Below are positions 1 through 7,824 of a DNA stretch of 39,188 bases, piece after piece. The stretch covers positions 1-39,188 of the forward strand of contig JASJDY010000004.1 in NCBI GenBank assembly GCA_030065025.1, given 5' to 3'. Within the stretch, counting starts at the first letter, position 1, and every line of letters starts with the position of its first letter. The position numbers were made by a program, and so were the translations under genes. This DNA is from Planctomycetota bacterium. Lineage in GTDB: Bacteria; Planctomycetota; PLA2; JAEUHO01. The notes under the pieces are model-generated. The model was given only the letters and a program-made list of their open reading frames with translations, was not told where the DNA came from and searched no databases.

Positions 1-2
1 GC

Positions 3-536
3 GCCCTCGCCTGGCCGTTCCTGATCGCGGCGCCGCCCTGCGCCTACGTCGGCGGACGCATCCAGCTGCCGATCGGACCTCTGGCCGCCGTACTGGGCGT
101 CGTTCTCCTGATGTCGGCCGTACGGCTCGTGCTCCCCGCGCCGTCAGGTGCGAAGTCACCCCGTCCTCCCGCGCTTCCGATCGCGCTTGTGGCCGGCGCG
201 GTGCTGGGGCTGCTTGCAGGGCTGACGGGAACGGGAGGAGGCATCTTCCTGACGCCACTCCTGCTGCTGGCCGGCTGGGCCACACCGAAGACGGCAGCTG
301 CGGCTTCGATCGTCTTCATTGCAGGGAACTCGATCAGTGGCCTCGCGGGCTTCATCCATGGCGGGGGCAGCGTGCCCTGGCACGCGGGCTCGCTCTTCGC
401 GGTGGCGCTCCTTGGCGGCTTCCTGGGCTCGAGACTCGGAAGCCTGCATCTGTCGCCCGCGACGATCCGCCGGCTGCTAGCGGCCGTCCTCTTCGTTGCC
501 TCGGGGAAGCTCCTGTCGGTTGCCTTCACAGCCTGA
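3..536 (+). CDS. TauE/SafE-family membrane permease, 5' truncated by window
   Basis: Frame is open from base 3 (ALAWPFLIAAPPCAYVGGRIQLPIG...); GLLAGLTGTGGGIFLTPLLLLAGWATPKTAAAASIVFIAGNS is a typical TauE/SafE repeat. Confidence 0.85.
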   Translation, partial: ALAWPFLIAAPPCAYVGGRIQLPIGPLAAVLGVVLLMSAVRLVLPAPSGAKSPRPPALPIALVAGAVLGLLAGLTGTGGGIFLTPLLLLAGWATPKTAAAASIVFIAGNSISGLAGFIHGGGSVPWHAGSLFAVALLGGFLGSRLGSLHLSPATIRRLLAAVLFVASGKLLSVAFTA

Positions 537-547
537 GCACGACGGCG

Positions 548-1630
548 TCAGTCTTCCTGGGTCATCGCCTCGCGGGCCAGGCGCTCGGCCTCGGCAACGC
601 GCTCGAACGGACTGAGTCCCTCGAGCCCCGCGGCATGCGCCTCGCGCAGGCGACGACGCCGGTGCAGCGCACGGAGTCGCGAAGCCAGGAACGACCCGGT
701 GCCGTGCGAGCGGAACGTGCCATCGCTCCACGTCAGGCACTCCCCCTCGCCAAGACCCTCCGGCACCGTCTCCGGCGGCATGCGGTAGCTGCGGAACGTC
801 AACCGACCGCGCTCGAAGCTCCTGCACACGGAGGTCAGCTTCACGTCCCCGTTCACATAGAAGCGGCTCACGAACACGGGCTCATCGGGCCGCAGAAACT
901 CAGGTCCGAGGATCTCCTGGTGCGACGCGTAGGACGACGCACTCGGCAGCTCGTCGCCGTCGTACTCGTCAGACACCTGCGGCTCGCTCGTGCCGGGTGT
1001 CAGGGTATAGGTCGCAACGACCAGGTCCCAGTCGTCCGTGCCCGCAGGCGCATCCTGGACGACCAGATCCTCGAATCCCTCCGCGACAACAGTGAGGAGG
1101 TGGGTGGCTCCGGCATCCAACCCCGTGACCACGAAGGTCCCCGCTGCATTGGTACTGGTCTCGACGCGGCCCAACACGACGGTGGCGTCGGCCACGCCGG
1201 CTCCGTCGGCGTCGACGACACGTCCCATGAGGCGGGCACCGCTGTGCACAAGCGCGGCCGACTTGATCATCTCGAACAGCTCGCTCGTGGAGGGGCTGCT
1301 CGGGATGCGCCCTGCGGCGACGGCCTCGTCGAACAGGGACGTCAGGTCGTCGAGACTCTGCTCGAGCAACTGGCCCAGCTCGATCACCCGCGCTTCGACG
1401 AGGGCCTCGGCCCACTGCGGGTCCATCGGCTCGCAGAGCAGCAGCTGGGCCATGGAACGCCACCCCTGGACCTGCTTGCTGCTCGCGACACCCGCGACCA
1501 CGCCGGAGACGTAGGACTCGGGTACGGCCAGCAGGTCGCAGACGTAGTCGATGTCGGCCGCACGCAGCAGCGTGCCGATGCCCTCGCCAATGCCCTCGAG
1601 GGCCTCGATCTCCAGCTTCGTGGTGTCCAT
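548..1630 (-). CDS. Hypothetical protein: N-terminal HhH/DUF4332-like region plus carboxypeptidase-regulatory-like (beta-sandwich) domain
   Basis: LEGIGEGIGTLLRAADIDYVCDLLAVP (HhH-like) and RLMGRVVDADGAGVADATVVLGRVETSTNAAGTFVVTGLDAG; SD AGGAGG overlaps the upstream stop. Confidence 0.65.
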   Translation of the reverse strand: MDTTKLEIEALEGIGEGIGTLLRAADIDYVCDLLAVPESYVSGVVAGVASSKQVQGWRSMAQLLLCEPMDPQWAEALVEARVIELGQLLEQSLDDLTSLFDEAVAAGRIPSSPSTSELFEMIKSAALVHSGARLMGRVVDADGAGVADATVVLGRVETSTNAAGTFVVTGLDAGATHLLTVVAEGFEDLVVQDAPAGTDDWDLVVATYTLTPGTSEPQVSDEYDGDELPSASSYASHQEILGPEFLRPDEPVFVSRFYVNGDVKLTSVCRSFERGRLTFRSYRMPPETVPEGLGEGECLTWSDGTFRSHGTGSFLASRLRALHRRRRLREAHAAGLEGLSPFERVAEAERLAREAMTQED

Positions 1631-1639
1631 CGGAACCTC

Positions 1640-2098
1640 CTAGACCATCCCGGCGTTGGACTCGTTGCAGGGCGGGCACTCGGAGTCGGCGTCCGACAGG
1701 GCCCGCGTCACTGCGTCGTTCTCGCAGGAGAGATCGGGATCCTCGGAGTCCCACAGGGACTGGAGAACCGCGCCGTCGTAGCTGATGGCGACCTCCAGGT
1801 TCAGCACCTGTCCGCCGCGACACAGCACCATCACGTCGTGCCTGACGGTCACACGACTCGGGTACTGGCCCTGCGGATACGGAGGATCGTGGGGCTCGTA
1901 GTCGACATCCATGGGACCGACGCCCAGCACGGTGTTCGTGTCGTGAATGCAGCGACCGGAGCCGTCCCCTTGGCCCAGGTGATCGACGATCGTGCACTCG
2001 CAGGCCTGATGCGGCCGCTGGGGTCGCTCGGGGTACGAGCCCTCCATCGTCTTGCACTGCTCACAGGTGCTGTGGCAGATCCACGAGTAGCGATCCAT
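1640..2098 (-). CDS. Small Cys-rich hypothetical protein with CxxC...PHxxCxC motif
   Basis: CEQCKTMEGSYPERPQRPHQACECTIVD; directly upstream of the 548-1630 gene on the same strand. Confidence 0.6.
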   Translation of the reverse strand: MDRYSWICHSTCEQCKTMEGSYPERPQRPHQACECTIVDHLGQGDGSGRCIHDTNTVLGVGPMDVDYEPHDPPYPQGQYPSRVTVRHDVMVLCRGGQVLNLEVAISYDGAVLQSLWDSEDPDLSCENDAVTRALSDADSECPPCNESNAGMV

Positions 2099-2258
2099 GG
2101 CACACCTCCCCAGTCGGGCCCCTTCCTAGCGGAGGCCGGCGCCCTAGGGCAACCCCCCAAAGGCAGCGAAGGTGACGAAGTAGGCAGCGCGTACTCGTGG
2201 TGGACCGCCTTGTGGATCGCGGCGAGACTCGGCCACTCCCCGGGAGGGAGCGCCCGCC

Positions 2259-3191
2259 GTGTTCAACGCATCTCGTATCTCCCGAGTCGCCCTGGTCGCG
2301 CTTGCCGCGTGTCTCGTGGTCGGCTGTGCGCGTGCCAGGTCGCGCCCCGAGCCTGGCAACGCCGGGTCCCTGGCGATCAGCGGCGTCGTGCGCGATCCGC
2401 AAGGCCGTCCCATCCCGGCTGTGTGGGTCGAGGTGGTGGGCCACCCCGATCCCACGTCCAGCCCGCCCGCATGGCGCACGGACGCGAACGGTCGCTTCGA
2501 GACCGACGTGCTTCCCCCGGGACCGAAAGAGCTGCTCCTCATGCCCGGCATCTACACGCCCGACCACCCGACGAAGGTGGTTGCGACGCGAGCGGGTGCA
2601 CGCGATCTCGACATCGTCTTGGACCCTGGCCCCCGGGTGTTCCTGCGCATCGTCGACTACGTACCCGGGGAACGGACGCGCTGGGCGCGCGCAACGTGGA
2701 ACGACGAGGGCCCCTACCGCGAGATTCGCTACGCCCCCATCGGCGACGATGGCCGGGTGTGCTTCGTCGCGATGCCCCTCGATCGCGAGATCGAGGTGTG
2801 GGCGGATGCCGAACCCGGCGTGCGTATCGTGCGGGCGCTGGGTCTCGTACCCGGCGAGTCCGAGCGGCGCATCGAGCATGAACCGACCTTGGAGATCGCC
2901 GGTCGGGTCCGCATCCCGAAAGCCCTGTTCGAGAGGCGCATCGGGGAGGCGAAAGGCGGGCCGCTTCGCGAGTACCTCCGGGTCAGCGTCTATGCGCACG
3001 CGTACGACCTCGAGATTGCCGAGACGCGCGTGGAGGACGACGGCACCTTCCGCGTGCCGGGCCTTCCGCCGGGTTCGTACCTCGTCCACGCACACGTCTA
3101 CGGAGGCCTCTTCGGCGAAGGCGAGAAGCAGGTCGAGGCGGGAACGACCGACATCGTCCTCGAGCTCGACCAACGCGCGCACAAGAAGTAG
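2259..3191 (+). CDS. Lipoprotein with carboxypeptidase-regulatory-like domains
   Basis: Lipobox-like LVVGC after hydrophobic stretch; ISGVVRDPQGRPIPAVWVEVVG repeat. Confidence 0.7.
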   Translation: MFNASRISRVALVALAACLVVGCARARSRPEPGNAGSLAISGVVRDPQGRPIPAVWVEVVGHPDPTSSPPAWRTDANGRFETDVLPPGPKELLLMPGIYTPDHPTKVVATRAGARDLDIVLDPGPRVFLRIVDYVPGERTRWARATWNDEGPYREIRYAPIGDDGRVCFVAMPLDREIEVWADAEPGVRIVRALGLVPGESERRIEHEPTLEIAGRVRIPKALFERRIGEAKGGPLREYLRVSVYAHAYDLEIAETRVEDDGTFRVPGLPPGSYLVHAHVYGGLFGEGEKQVEAGTTDIVLELDQRAHKK

Positions 3192-3235
3192 AAGTACGGA
3201 GCCGCTCTACGGCACGGGACCGCTAGAGTCTCCAC

Positions 3236-4213
3236 ATGGAGCCTGCCGTCCGCGCGCGCTACACGTCCGAGGTCCAGGCCAAGGTTGCCGCAGCCGTCGG
3301 CGCGACGCCTGAGGCGCTCGGCACGCCGGGCGGCTTCGAGAGCTTTGTCCACGAGGTGGGCGTGCCAGGCAGCCGGCGCATCGTGAAGGCCACGTGGCAC
3401 GAGCGCCGGACGCTCGAGCAGCTAGGCGCCGAGCACCACTTCCTCGGCGCCCTGGCCGACGCAGGAGCCCCGGTATGCCGACCGCTGCCGCTTGCGAGTG
3501 GCGAACTGGTGGCGTCGGTTCGAGCGGGCGACGGGCATTTCCACGTGATGTGCTACGAGCACGCCGAGGGGGAGTGCCTCACGCGGGACGCGTGGACCCC
3601 GGACCTGTTCAAGGCGTGGGGTGCGATGGTGGGCACGCTGCACCGGATCGCCGCGGCATACGTAGGGCCGCCCGCGCCCCTCTCCCGCCCGACGTGGCAA
3701 CAGGAGTACACGGAGGTCGTCGGCATGCTCGGCGACGCGCGTGCGCGAAGCGCCCTCGAAGCCGTGCTCGCCGACGTGCGAGCTTTGCCGAGGACGCCGG
3801 GCAGCTTCGGCTCCATGCACGGCGACCTCCACCGGCACAACGTGCACTGGGCGGGCGGCCAACCGCGCGTGTTCGACTTCGACGACATGCTCGACTTCTG
3901 GTTCGCCTCGGACGTTGCGATCGTCCTGTACTACGCGGTGCTGCGTCCCATCTGGCACGCGGATGACAAGCAGGCGGACTACGACGCGGTCAAGGCGGCC
4001 GTACTCGAGGGCTACCGCCGGGAGCACGATCTGCCGCAAGCGGCGTGGGACACGCTGCCGCTCTTCCTGAAGCTCCGCGAGATCACCCTCCTCGCGGTGT
4101 GCGAGCGCAGCATCCCCGCGTCCGAGCGCCCGCCGGAGCTCGTCGCCGACATGGCGGGCTGGCGGTCGCGCACCCTCGAGGGCCGTCCACCGCACGACCT
4201 CGCGCTTCCCTGA
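3236..4213 (+). CDS. Aminoglycoside phosphotransferase (APH)-family kinase
   Basis: SMHGDLHRHNVHWAGGQPRVFDFDDMLDFWFASDVAIVLY matches APH HGDLHxxN/DFDD motifs. Confidence 0.85.
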   Translation: MEPAVRARYTSEVQAKVAAAVGATPEALGTPGGFESFVHEVGVPGSRRIVKATWHERRTLEQLGAEHHFLGALADAGAPVCRPLPLASGELVASVRAGDGHFHVMCYEHAEGECLTRDAWTPDLFKAWGAMVGTLHRIAAAYVGPPAPLSRPTWQQEYTEVVGMLGDARARSALEAVLADVRALPRTPGSFGSMHGDLHRHNVHWAGGQPRVFDFDDMLDFWFASDVAIVLYYAVLRPIWHADDKQADYDAVKAAVLEGYRREHDLPQAAWDTLPLFLKLREITLLAVCERSIPASERPPELVADMAGWRSRTLEGRPPHDLALP

Positions 4214-4389
4214 TCCGTTCGGAGCGCGGAACCGGGCGCCGCGAGAGCCCGGCCGGCTGAGAGCGCATGGCGAGGCTGTCCGATCGGCATCCGGGATGGA
4301 GCCCGCCCGACAGATGCGTGCCGGACGTGCGGTCGATGTGACCTCTCACCCACTTGATGCGAGATGAAAGGGCAAGCCGCACGCCATAA

Positions 4390-4421
4390 GCCATTGACGC
4401 ACTAAGCCAATGGCGTACACT
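4390..4421 (+). promoter_or_regulatory. Predicted promoter plus operator for the TA operon
   Basis: TTGACG (4394-4399), 16-nt spacer, TACACT (4416-4421); perfect inverted repeat GCCATTG-N11-CAATGGC (4390-4396/4408-4414) overlaps it. Confidence 0.55.
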
Positions 4422-4440
4422 CCAACGACAGGACGCACCT

Positions 4441-4737
4441 CTGCAGATCGAGTGGGATCCAGCAAAGGACCTGGAGAACCAGCGCAAGCACGGCGTCTCG
4501 TTCCACGAGGCCGCCGCGCTGCTCCGCTCACAGCACGACGTCCTCGAGGTGTTCGACGCGGCCCACTCCGCACTCGAAGACCGGTTCATCGCCATTGGTC
4601 TGGCTGCGCGCGGGGTGCTCGTCGTCGTCTGGACCGAGCGCGATGATGACACGATCCGGATCGTCACTGCACGACGCGCCACGCAGCACGAGCAGTGGCT
4701 GTACCAGCGTTACCTGGAGCAAGGCCATGGCCGATGA
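4441..4737 (+). CDS. brnT: BrnT-family ribonuclease toxin, probably CTG start
   Basis: LQIEWDPAKDLENQRKHGVSFHEAAALL...DRFIAIGLAARGVLVVVWTERDDDTIRIVTARRAT; AGGA SD-like site 7 nt before CTG 4441. Confidence 0.8.
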   Translation: MQIEWDPAKDLENQRKHGVSFHEAAALLRSQHDVLEVFDAAHSALEDRFIAIGLAARGVLVVVWTERDDDTIRIVTARRATQHEQWLYQRYLEQGHGR

Positions 4738-5020
4738 TGCACGTGAGCTGACCGAGGAGGACTTCGCAAGCGCGATCCCGGCACGGTTGCGCCGCCGCCT
4801 CGCCAAGGGGCGCTTCGAAGGAGGCCGTGACGTGGCGGCGCTGCGTCACTTCGTCCGCCTTACCCAGGTCCAGTTCGCGCAGGCCATGGGCATCAGCGTC
4901 CACACGCTCCGCAACTGGGAGCAGGATCGGCGGCGCCCAGAAGGACCGGCACTGGCGCTGCTACGCATCGCGGCGCGACATCCCCGGATCTTGCGAGAGA
5001 ACCTCGAGCACGTCGCCTGA
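4727..5020 (+). CDS. XRE-family HTH antitoxin
   Basis: RLTQVQFAQAMGISVHTLRNWEQDRRRPEGPALALLRIAARHPRIL; overlaps the toxin stop by 11 nt. Confidence 0.8.
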   Translation: MADDARELTEEDFASAIPARLRRRLAKGRFEGGRDVAALRHFVRLTQVQFAQAMGISVHTLRNWEQDRRRPEGPALALLRIAARHPRILRENLEHVA

Positions 5021-5035
5021 GCACGCCAAGAGCAG

Positions 5036-5254
5036 GGGGTACGGAGCCGCGTACGAACTTCGCCACTTCGAAGATCGACTTGCTCTTATCTGCCATCCTC
5101 TCATGCAACTGTCAGAGAGTTCGCAGCGCGATGGCTACATACGCGTCCCGACAGACTCGATCGTCGATGCAGTCGCTGCAGCCTTTGGGGCGTGCCGGCG
5201 CGCACTCCGATACGCGCCGCGGACCGGCGAAGTTTTCACGCGGCTCCGTACCCC
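5036..5254. repeat. MITE-like element bounded by ~29-bp imperfect inverted repeats
   Basis: GGGTACGGAGCCGCGTACGAACTTCGCC (5037-5064) vs GGCGAAGTTTTCACGCGGCTCCGTACCC (5226-5253), 25/28 complementary, extendable by 1 bp. Confidence 0.6.
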
Positions 5255-5286
5255 AAGGAAGTGGCACGCTGCGAGGGAGTTAGGTG

Positions 5287-5379
5287 TGGGCCCGGCAGGA
5301 CTCGAACCTGCGCCGGAACTCGCCTGCGGCGAGTCCGCCGCTGCTGCGTCGCCGTTTCCCTGGGTCGCAGGTTCGAGTC
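5287..5379 (-). repeat. tRNA 3'-end remnant with inverted partial copy
   Basis: 5287-5312 is an exact 26-bp copy of the intact tRNA 3' end (5433-5458); 5363-5379 is an inverted 17-bp copy of its T arm. Confidence 0.7.
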
Positions 5380-5432
5380 GGCCCCCGATGCGCTGAGACA
5401 AAGGACATGGCACGCATCAAGGGAGAGATGTA

Positions 5433-5506
5433 TGGGCCCGGCAGGACTCGAACCTGCGACCAAAGGATTATGAGTCCCCTGCTCTAACCAACTGAGCTAC
5501 AGGCCC
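5433..5506 (-). tRNA. tRNA with CAT anticodon (Met, or Ile2 if lysidine-modified)
   Basis: Reverse complement GGGCCTGTAGCTCAGTTGGTTAGAGCAGGGGACTCATAATCCTTTGGTCGCAGGTTCGAGTCCTGCCGGGCCCA folds as a cloverleaf; CCA not encoded. Confidence 0.92.
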
Positions 5507-5520
5507 CCGCGGGGCTCAGC

Positions 5521-7122
5521 CTACCCCCGCGCGAAGAGCGTGGCGATGGCGTTCGTGCGGTGCTCCATCCGCGTGTCGCGGCCACCCCAGATCGGCAGAC
5601 GACGGCCCGTCGCCGAGAAGATGTCGTGCACCAGGAACGACGCGGCCTCCGCACCCCCACGCGCGGACGCGGCCAGGAGCTGGAGCGGGTAGGCCGCATT
5701 GCCGAACGTCGGCACGGCCCCCACCACGAGGGCGACCCACGGGGCGCGGCGGCCACGCACGAGCGAGCGGACGCAGCGCCACAGCGAGTAGAGCGTGCGA
5801 CAGACCGGCGTCATGAAGACGAACAGCCCCGCGGCCAGCCACCCACTCTCGATGACGCCCGTCGCATACAGCGCGGGGACTGCGACATACCGCAGCAGAT
5901 TCACCGGGAGCTTGAGCGCCAGGTGGATGCCGAAGTCGGCGACGTACTCCGCGGCGTCGCCTTCCCGCATCGACGCGCGGATCGCGCGCGCGTCGGCGCG
6001 TGTCAGGAAGCCGCGCTCGCGCCACACGACCGCGCGCCGGCGGACGTAGCGCGTCGCCCAGCGCTCCCGGACCTCCTGCGAGAAGAAGAAGCGCGCCCAG
6101 CGGGAGAGGGCCGCGGCCACCAGACGCGGCCGCAGGTGCATCAGCAGGTAGACGACCATTCGACCGGCGAAGCGCACACCGCGCACGATGCCACGGCGCG
6201 CCAGGCGGCCGATCCAACGAAGGGGGCGCTTGGTGTAGTAGGCCGCCTGCTCGTCCGTGATGCGTCCGGTCACGTGATGCGAGGCGACGCTGCGGCGATG
6301 GCGGCCGAGCGCCTTCCACGATCGCTGCGCGGCCTCGAGCGTGTCGACGTCGCGGCGCAGCTCACGGAGCGTGCCGGTTCCGGTTGCGGCCTCGATCGCG
6401 GTGGCGTGCTCGTCCAGGTACGCGCGCAGCCGCGGCACGTCGACGTCGTCGAAGAGCCAGCGGCCGTGCTTGATGCAGAGCGGCAGATATGTGCGTGCGA
6501 GGTGCCAAGGATTGAGCGGAAAGAGCGCGGGGACGCCGGACTCCGCGTCGATCCACGCCCAGCGCGCACGCGCGTCGTCCTTCGTCTCGCGCATGAAGTT
6601 CGCGGTGGCGACGGGATTGCCCTTGCCGGCCTGCCACAGCAGGCCGTCGAAGCCCGCCGCTTTGAGGTGCTTCTGCAGCGGGCGCAGCACCTCGCGCACG
6701 AGCTCGCGGTGCTCCTGGCGCGCTTCCCCACAGAGCGGGTGGCGCAACATGGCGTGGCGCCCCTCGATGAGCTCGGCCTTGAGCTCGAAGGCCTTCGCCT
6801 CCTCGACGAAGCGCACGCCACCTGTGTCGGGCAGGCGCACACGTCCGTCGAACCACCATGTGACCAGCGGCGTGAGGATCCGCCGGCGCAGCACGGCCAC
6901 CTCGACGGCGTCTTGGTTCCACCGATACGGATTCACCGCGCCTGTGAGCACGGTCATGACCAGGGAGCTGGCTTTGTCCGGCACGAGCTGCTTGCACGCC
7001 CAGCGCCGGCCGTCGGCCGATCGCTCTTCGTAGACGGTGCCCGAGCGTCCGCGCCCGAGGCGCCTACGGCTGGAGCTTCCACCCGGCACAGAAGCGGTGG
7101 TGGTGGCGGACGGTTGCGTCAC
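5521..7122 (-). CDS. Divergent kinase-fold protein with C-terminal membrane segments
   Basis: Gly-rich loop LGRGRSGTVYE and ACKQL; GKGNPVATANFM...WAWIDAESG in place of HRD/DFG; hydrophobic C-terminal segments. Confidence 0.6.
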   Translation of the reverse strand: MTQPSATTTASVPGGSSSRRRLGRGRSGTVYEERSADGRRWACKQLVPDKASSLVMTVLTGAVNPYRWNQDAVEVAVLRRRILTPLVTWWFDGRVRLPDTGGVRFVEEAKAFELKAELIEGRHAMLRHPLCGEARQEHRELVREVLRPLQKHLKAAGFDGLLWQAGKGNPVATANFMRETKDDARARWAWIDAESGVPALFPLNPWHLARTYLPLCIKHGRWLFDDVDVPRLRAYLDEHATAIEAATGTGTLRELRRDVDTLEAAQRSWKALGRHRRSVASHHVTGRITDEQAAYYTKRPLRWIGRLARRGIVRGVRFAGRMVVYLLMHLRPRLVAAALSRWARFFFSQEVRERWATRYVRRRAVVWRERGFLTRADARAIRASMREGDAAEYVADFGIHLALKLPVNLLRYVAVPALYATGVIESGWLAAGLFVFMTPVCRTLYSLWRCVRSLVRGRRAPWVALVVGAVPTFGNAAYPLQLLAASARGGAEAASFLVHDIFSATGRRLPIWGGRDTRMEHRTNAIATLFARG

Positions 7123-7233
7123 GAGTCCGTCCAGACTGCGTCAGGGACGGCTCGCGGACCAAACCGGAATCAGTGCGTGCGCTGCCGAGGCTAGGGAGGA
7201 TCGGGTTCCCAACGGGAACCGAGACTAGCTGCC

Positions 7234-7356
7234 TCAGCCGCCGCAGCCGGTGATGGCCGCGATCACGCGCCAGAGGATGAATCCGCCGGCGCCGAGGAGG
7301 ATCACGAAGCCGACGCCGGTCATGCCGCTCTTGGGGTTGGTGGGTTTGTCGCTCAC
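7234..7356 (-). CDS. 40-aa small single-pass membrane protein (not in ORF track)
   Basis: GTG start with AGGAG SD 4 nt upstream: MSDKPTNPKSGMTGVGFVILLGAGGFILWRVIAAITGCGG*. Confidence 0.6.
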   Translation of the reverse strand: MSDKPTNPKSGMTGVGFVILLGAGGFILWRVIAAITGCGG

Positions 7357-7824
7357 GGGACTCCTATCGTCCGTCAACACGACGCGCGCAGCGGGTCAGG
7401 CGTTGCGGCAGCCCGCCCGCATGAGTCGAAAGTCCCGCCGGGGTGGTCTGCGCGCGTGAGCGGCGAATCGTCCACGTAGGACGACACGGCCGCGCCGGCG
7501 CTTACGAATGTCTGGTATGCGGACACACGAGGGACCTACGATCCCGATAAGAGAACTGAGGGACGGGGCAATCGAGCGACGGCCCTCAGCGCCCGGCGTG
7601 GAACGTGGAACGGCCGCGACCCGTCGGAGCAGTCGAGCTTGGAGACCGGCGGTTGCTCGATAGCGTAAAACTTTCCTTCTCATTCCACACATTTCCCCTT
7701 TTCTCCAGAAAGTTGCCGCCGGCCTCCTCTTCGTGCGCGACGCCCTGACGCCCAGGGCTTCCCTCCCCCTTCCGGGCCGCCCCCTGTCCGTCTGAGACGT
7801 CAGGCGAGTACGCTGTGCGGACCC

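Noticed and set aside
635-2881. 748-aa plus-strand ORF
   Set aside because: Antisense to two minus-strand genes and out of frame with the 2259-3191 lipoprotein; Arg/His-rich composition typical of GC-rich shadow ORFs
5192-5487. ORFs encoding GPGRTRTCAG, WARQDSNLRR and GPAGLEPATKGL peptides
   Set aside because: Well-known artefact peptides from translating across tRNA genes and fragments; the DNA is the tRNA and its remnant
5560-7194. 544-aa plus-strand ORF
   Set aside because: Shadow of the minus-strand kinase-like gene; Arg/Ala/His-rich with no domain
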